Origin: Leptospira sp.
GTDB lineage: Bacteria > Spirochaetota > Leptospiria > Leptospirales > Leptospiraceae
NCBI GenBank assembly: GCA_025457985.1
Contig: JALOTI010000181.1
Location: 1 to 8,746, forward strand
Direction of reading: 5' to 3'
DNA length: 8,746 nucleotides
Shown one piece after another: positions 5,611-8,746 of the stretch. Under the pieces are notes generated by a model. That model worked only from the letters and a program-made list of their open reading frames with translations, was not told the origin of the DNA and made no database searches. Numbering within the stretch: the first letter of the stretch is position 1; each line of letters opens with the position of its first letter. A program made the translations under genes and the position numbers.

Positions 5611-6342
5611 TTGAAGAAACTAGTTGCTGGATTGTTATCCCTATCTCTTTTTGCCACAATTTCTTGTGGACTTTCTGAAAATACAAAACGATTGATCATC
5701 AGCACATCGGTAGGATGTGGCGTGGGTCTGGCTTTAGGTGCGGTTTACGATGAAGTACAAAGAAAAAAAGCATCAAAAGAATCCAAAAATGATATCCGTA
5801 AACGAGTGGCAGAATCACTCCAAATGGAAAAGAAAAAACCACAAAACAAAGGTAAAATTGTAGGTCTAGGTGCTGGTTGTCTTGCTGGTCTTGGTACTGG
5901 TTTTTACCTGAACACAATGTACGACAATATGAGTGAACAACTCTCTAAAGATGGAATCCAATTGGAGAAAGTTGAACGAGGTGGGGAAACTCAAAGTCTT
6001 CTTGTAAAGATGGATGGTGGAATTTCTTTCGAAGACGGACAAGCTGACCTCAAAGGAAAGGGAAAAGAAAACTTAGACAAACTATCGGAAGCACTCGCTG
6101 CCTATCCTGAAACTAAAATCAATATCACAGGACACGCCAACAGAACCGGTGCGGAAGATGTGAATGTAAGATTGTCAAATTCTAGAGCACTTACTGCAAA
6201 AGATGCAATCACTGATAATGGCGTTGAAGCGAAACGAATCGGTGAGGTTAAAGGAGTTGGCTCTACTGCTCCACTAAAAGGTGTAGATCCAAAAGACGGA
6301 TCGAATCGACGCGTAGAAGTGGAAATTCTTCCTGCTGGTTAA
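5611..6342 (+). CDS. OmpA-family lipoprotein, YiaD-like, with glycine-zipper segments
   Basis: Likely an envelope lipoprotein that anchors a membrane to peptidoglycan. From the TTG start it has a Lys-Lys signal peptide and hydrophobic core ending in FATISC, giving a lipidated Cys19 by the relaxed spirochaete lipobox. Two glycine-rich hydrophobic stretches (about 29-49 and 83-107) flank a Lys-rich stretch. An OmpA C-terminal domain (about 137-243) follows, with FEDGQADL, INITGHANRTG, RLSNSRA and GSNRRVEVEI. The order and spacing resemble E. coli YiaD. TTG at 5611 is chosen because it follows AGAGGA (5599-5604) by 6 bases; the ATG at 5606 meets a stop after two codons, and the in-frame TTG at 5596 lies upstream of that Shine-Dalgarno. 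The usual Asp of GH-T-D is Asn177, while the binding Arg192 is kept. It probably has its own transcription unit, ended by the terminator at 6386. The signal peptide supports export; which membrane it resides in is not shown. Confidence 0.88.
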   Translation: MKKLVAGLLSLSLFATISCGLSENTKRLIISTSVGCGVGLALGAVYDEVQRKKASKESKNDIRKRVAESLQMEKKKPQNKGKIVGLGAGCLAGLGTGFYLNTMYDNMSEQLSKDGIQLEKVERGGETQSLLVKMDGGISFEDGQADLKGKGKENLDKLSEALAAYPETKINITGHANRTGAEDVNVRLSNSRALTAKDAITDNGVEAKRIGEVKGVGSTAPLKGVDPKDGSNRRVEVEILPAG

Positions 6343-6385
6343 TCCAGTTCGAGTTTAGTTTTTCTTAAATCTAGATATTTAGAAG

Positions 6386-6411
6386 AGGCCTACAACGTAG
6401 GCCTTTTTTTT
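6386..6411 (+). terminator. Rho-independent terminator of the OmpA-family lipoprotein gene
   Basis: AGGCCTAC (6386-6393) and GTAGGCCT (6397-6404) form a perfect 8-bp stem with loop AAC, followed by a run of eight T (6404-6411). It lies 43 bases after the stop codon at 6342. The reverse strand has no comparable T-run, so it probably serves mainly the plus strand, although ybaB converges from the other side. Confidence 0.9.
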
Positions 6412-6427
6412 AGCCAATAACAAATAT

Positions 6428-6748
6428 TTACATTCCTAGTCCAGGAAACCCACCCATCGCCTGCATTTGTTTTGCGGCTCCCGCTTGTGCATCTTGTAGA
6501 GCTTTTGTGTAGGCTTCGATTATAGACTTTTCAAGGGTTGATTTATCTTTTTTCTCTAAAAGTTCATCCTCAATAACAATGGATTTCATCTGAAACTTTC
6601 CATCCAGGGTTACTGAAAGGAGTTTATTTTTTGAGATTCCCACAAAGTTCAAACCCGCAAGTTCTTTCTCCATAGTTTTTACTTGGGATCTCATCTTTTT
6701 CATTTGTTTGAGCATATCAAACTTGTTTCCACCAGCTCCGCCGAACAT
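6428..6748 (-). CDS. ybaB: YbaB/EbfC-family nucleoid-associated DNA-binding protein
   Basis: This is a small dimeric DNA-binding protein of the nucleoid; in Borrelia the homologue EbfC binds widely and alters gene expression. At 106 residues it has the family length. It shows the N-terminal Gly-rich start followed by a Lys-rich helix (DMLKQMKKMRSQVKTMEKEL), a central beta sheet (LLSVTLDGKFQMKSIVIEDELL), a C-terminal helix (LEKSIIEAYTKALQDAQ) and the Met/Gly-rich tail MQAMGGFPGLGM. ATG at 6748 is preceded by AAGAGG (plus-strand 6754-6759) with 5 bases between. In many bacteria the gene sits between dnaX and recR; neither is here. It stands alone, converging on the lipoprotein gene and diverging from the channel gene. 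The cell-wide role in this organism is inferred from the family. Confidence 0.92.
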   Translation of the reverse strand: MFGGAGGNKFDMLKQMKKMRSQVKTMEKELAGLNFVGISKNKLLSVTLDGKFQMKSIVIEDELLEKKDKSTLEKSIIEAYTKALQDAQAGAAKQMQAMGGFPGLGM

Positions 6749-6795
6749 AAATACCTCTTCTGGATTCAGATTATTTTTAATTTCCGAACTGGCAA

Positions 6796-8184
6796 TTGAA
6801 AAAACCGAAACGGAGCTATCCTAAATTTCCCGATAGTTGTATTATGATCCATCCTAATTCGCCCGGAAAAAGAATCTGGGATTTACTTTTGATCATCTGT
6901 ATTACGTATTTTGCGATTGAAGTACCACTCCGGCTGGTCTTTCACTACAAAAATGATATCGATATAAGTTTATTTGAACGGATTTGTCAGGTTATTTTTA
7001 TGACTGATGTTATCATAAACTTTAATACGGCAATCATTCAAAATCGCATTTTGATCCACAAACGATCTATCGTCGCCAAACAGTATCTAAAGACTTGGTT
7101 TCTTGTGGACTTTCTTTCTGCGTTTCCTTTTGACCTTTTGGGTGCCTCTGTTTATGGAACCCTAGGAATTTCGGATGGACTCCGGATTCTCAGACTTTTA
7201 CGAGTAGCTCGGATTTTTGATTTGTTCAAAGAATTGAGAAAAATGGCCATGGGGGGACATGAGACCAATCTCAAAGTTATTGAAGCCATCAGTCCAGTCA
7301 CCTTTCGACTTACCTTTTTTATCTACTGGTCAAGTCTATTTGCGCATTGGATGGCTTGCGGTTGGATACATCTTTCTCCAGAGTTTCTAGCAGACTCCGA
7401 TTTGACGACTAGATATATAAGAGCTCTCTATTGGTCATTGACTACACTTACGACCATTGGATATGGAGATATCACTCCGGTTACTAATATTCAAACAGTC
7501 TATACGATGGTTGTTATGATCTTTGGCGTTGCAATCTATGGTTATGTCATTGGTAATATTGCAAGCCTACTTTCGGGTTTAGATATCTCTCGCAATTTGT
7601 TCCAAGAAAAATTGAACACCATCAATGCGTTTTTAAAATACAAAAAAGTCCCATCTGATCTTGCCAACCGAGTACGGTCCTACTACATCAATCTTTGGGA
7701 AAACAAACACGGGATCGACGAAGAAGAAATCTGGGACAACCTACCAAGTGGGATTCGAATTGATCTTTCTCTTTTTCTCCACCACCATTTGATCAATGTA
7801 GTTCCTTTTTTTAAAGACGCCCCAGAAGAACTAAAGAGAGAAATCGTTTTAGAATTGAAGCCAGCATATTATATGAAAGGAGATATCATCTTTCGAGAAG
7901 GTGATGTTCCACATAACATGTATTTTATTTCAAAGGGTCATGTGGATGTTATCCGAGAGGAAACGGGGGAAATTTTTGCAACATTAAGTTCCGGTTCATT
8001 TTTTGGAGAAATGAGTTTGATTGATGACTCTCTAAGAACAGCAACGATTCGTGCCGCTTCCATTTGCGATCTGTACACATTGAGTAAAGAAAGATTTGAT
8101 GCCGTCTTAAAGCATCATCCTGGCTTTGCTAAATATATATCAAAAATTGCCAAAGAAAGAAGAAACAGACAACTTAAGACCTAA
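6796..8184 (+). CDS. Cyclic-nucleotide-binding voltage-gated-type potassium channel (SthK/LliK-like)
   Basis: A tetrameric inner-membrane channel of the CNG/HCN/plant-Shaker type. Residues are numbered from TTG 6796. S1 is about 29-48; S2-S3 include FMTDVIINFNTAI and TWFLVDFLSAFPFDLL; S4 has Arg130, 133, 136 and 139, every third residue; S5 is about 173-192. The pore helix and filter TTLTTIGYGDITP have the potassium signature T-I-G-Y-G-D at 220-225, and S6 ends in YGYVIGNIASLL. A C-linker of about 80 residues leads to the cyclic-nucleotide-binding domain (about 345-455). Its phosphate-binding cassette FFGEMSLIDDSLRTATIRA has Glu405, which contacts the ribose, Arg414, which contacts the phosphate, and Thr415. 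Length (462) and order match SthK of Spirochaeta thermophila and LliK of Leptospira licerasiae. No clear Shine-Dalgarno precedes TTG 6796 or the alternative ATG at 6844, so the N-terminus is uncertain. The last 11 bases overlap the convergent ParA-like gene. Confidence 0.94.
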   Translation: MKKPKRSYPKFPDSCIMIHPNSPGKRIWDLLLIICITYFAIEVPLRLVFHYKNDIDISLFERICQVIFMTDVIINFNTAIIQNRILIHKRSIVAKQYLKTWFLVDFLSAFPFDLLGASVYGTLGISDGLRILRLLRVARIFDLFKELRKMAMGGHETNLKVIEAISPVTFRLTFFIYWSSLFAHWMACGWIHLSPEFLADSDLTTRYIRALYWSLTTLTTIGYGDITPVTNIQTVYTMVVMIFGVAIYGYVIGNIASLLSGLDISRNLFQEKLNTINAFLKYKKVPSDLANRVRSYYINLWENKHGIDEEEIWDNLPSGIRIDLSLFLHHHLINVVPFFKDAPEELKREIVLELKPAYYMKGDIIFREGDVPHNMYFISKGHVDVIREETGEIFATLSSGSFFGEMSLIDDSLRTATIRAASICDLYTLSKERFDAVLKHHPGFAKYISKIAKERRNRQLKT

Positions 8185-8746
8185 AGAAAATAAAATTCTC
8201 TTCAGGATCAACTAGAGCTAAAACTTCATCTGCGAGCCGATCGAAAGCAAACCAGGCATTTGTGTCTTTTTTTAAAATCTCTTGTTTTTCTGTTTTTGTT
8301 TTTATAGATTCGGATTTGGGAATTTCGCCAAGAGTCGGAATTTCTTCAATTTGTTTCAGCCGATCCAATAGTTCTCTGTGTTTTTTGGAAGCCCCAAATA
8401 AAGAAGGAACAAATGCTGTTTTTTTCTTCTGACTAAATAGAGTTTCCGTAACTGTAATTTCATCTAACAGTAAATTAACGGCTCGAATAGTCCATTTACT
8501 TGGTGTTACTGGAATCAGGATTAGATCTGAATTATATAGGGCGGCTGTAAGCTCATGTTTGGCTGAACCAGGAGTATCCATCACTACATATTTATAATCT
8601 TTTCTAATTTCCTCTAAGGATCTTTTAAACTGCAAAGAAAGTGACATGGAGTCCGGTGAGTATTTGTGCAATTTGGAAAGGTTCAAAGTACTAGGTAGAA
8701 CATCAAAGTTTTTGGTAGTAAATATACATTCGCGGATCGGCTTTAG
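8174..8746 (-). CDS. ParA/MinD-type ATPase, C-terminal part (5' end off window)
   Basis: ParA-type ATPases form ATP-dependent dimers that position DNA or protein cargo. The frame is open from the right edge, reading LKPIRECIFTTKNFDVLPST before the TTG at 8686, so that TTG is internal. About 190 residues are visible. NFDVLPSTLNLS corresponds to the IPS-type strand of ParA proteins. YKYVVMDTPGSAKHEL is the Walker A'/switch II region (VMDTP). SDLILIPVTPSKW is the next strand, and FVPSLFGASKKHRELL, IPTLGEIPKSESI and FDRLADEVLALV match the family's C-terminal order. The deviant Walker A motif (KGGVGKT) would be off the window and could not be checked. No parB or other partner lies on the visible side, so a chromosome, plasmid or orphan role is undecided. 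Confidence 0.85.
   Translation of the reverse strand, partial: LKPIRECIFTTKNFDVLPSTLNLSKLHKYSPDSMSLSLQFKRSLEEIRKDYKYVVMDTPGSAKHELTAALYNSDLILIPVTPSKWTIRAVNLLLDEITVTETLFSQKKKTAFVPSLFGASKKHRELLDRLKQIEEIPTLGEIPKSESIKTKTEKQEILKKDTNAWFAFDRLADEVLALVDPEENFIFFRS

Noticed and set aside
5489..5686. 65-codon minus-strand frame across the flaB end and the palindrome
   Set aside because: It overlaps flaB and the lipoprotein start and its sequence derives largely from the inverted repeat; no Shine-Dalgarno or family resemblance.
6770..6795. ybaB promoter: TGGCAA/ATTATT on the plus strand (TTGCCA and AATAAT on the minus strand)
   Set aside because: The boxes are good singly but the 14-base spacer is too short for a standard promoter.

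Overview
The window looks like a housekeeping stretch of a spirochaete chromosome, most likely Leptospira and probably one of the saprophytic or intermediate species. This rests on family recognition, not on any search. The clues are a compact FlaB-type periplasmic flagellin (282 residues, no D2/D3 outer domains), a SthK/LliK-like cyclic-nucleotide-binding K+ channel, a spirochaete-type lipoprotein signal, moderately AT-rich DNA, and several GTG or TTG starts. There is no mobile element, CRISPR array, tRNA or rRNA.

Layout. Positions 2-820 (+) hold the 3' nine-tenths of lpxC (lipid A synthesis), whose start lies off the left edge. It is followed after a short gap by ptsI (enzyme I of the phosphotransferase system, 884-2608, +), whose ribosome binding site is folded into a hairpin. 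Facing these on the minus strand is a two-gene unit: a PduO-type cobalamin adenosyltransferase (3889-4455) and, overlapping its end by 25 bases, a POT/PTR2 peptide transporter (2670-3913). The transporter is broken by a frameshift combined with loss of its fourth membrane helix. Diverging from the adenosyltransferase is a flagellin gene (4661-5509, +) with a leader of about 140 bases. Next come a YiaD-like OmpA-family lipoprotein (5611-6342, +) with a clear terminator, a YbaB/EbfC nucleoid protein (6428-6748, -), the cyclic-nucleotide-regulated channel (6796-8184, +), and the C-terminal part of a ParA-type ATPase (8174-8746, -) that runs off the right edge.

Most genes are functionally independent. 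Envelope and motility are the recurrent theme: LpxC builds the outer leaflet, the OmpA-type lipoprotein may tie a membrane to peptidoglycan, FlaB forms the core of the periplasmic filament, and the channel could link cyclic nucleotides to membrane potential.

The most interesting signal is the flaB leader. Its Shine-Dalgarno sequence AGGAGG is exactly the six-base loop of a perfect 5-bp hairpin, which is the classic form of a CsrA binding site. Upstream lie two mutually exclusive perfect 8-bp stems and a CCCTCC block complementary to the Shine-Dalgarno. Together they suggest post-transcriptional control of flagellin. Second in interest is the disrupted peptide transporter, and third is the hairpin that buries the ptsI ribosome binding site.
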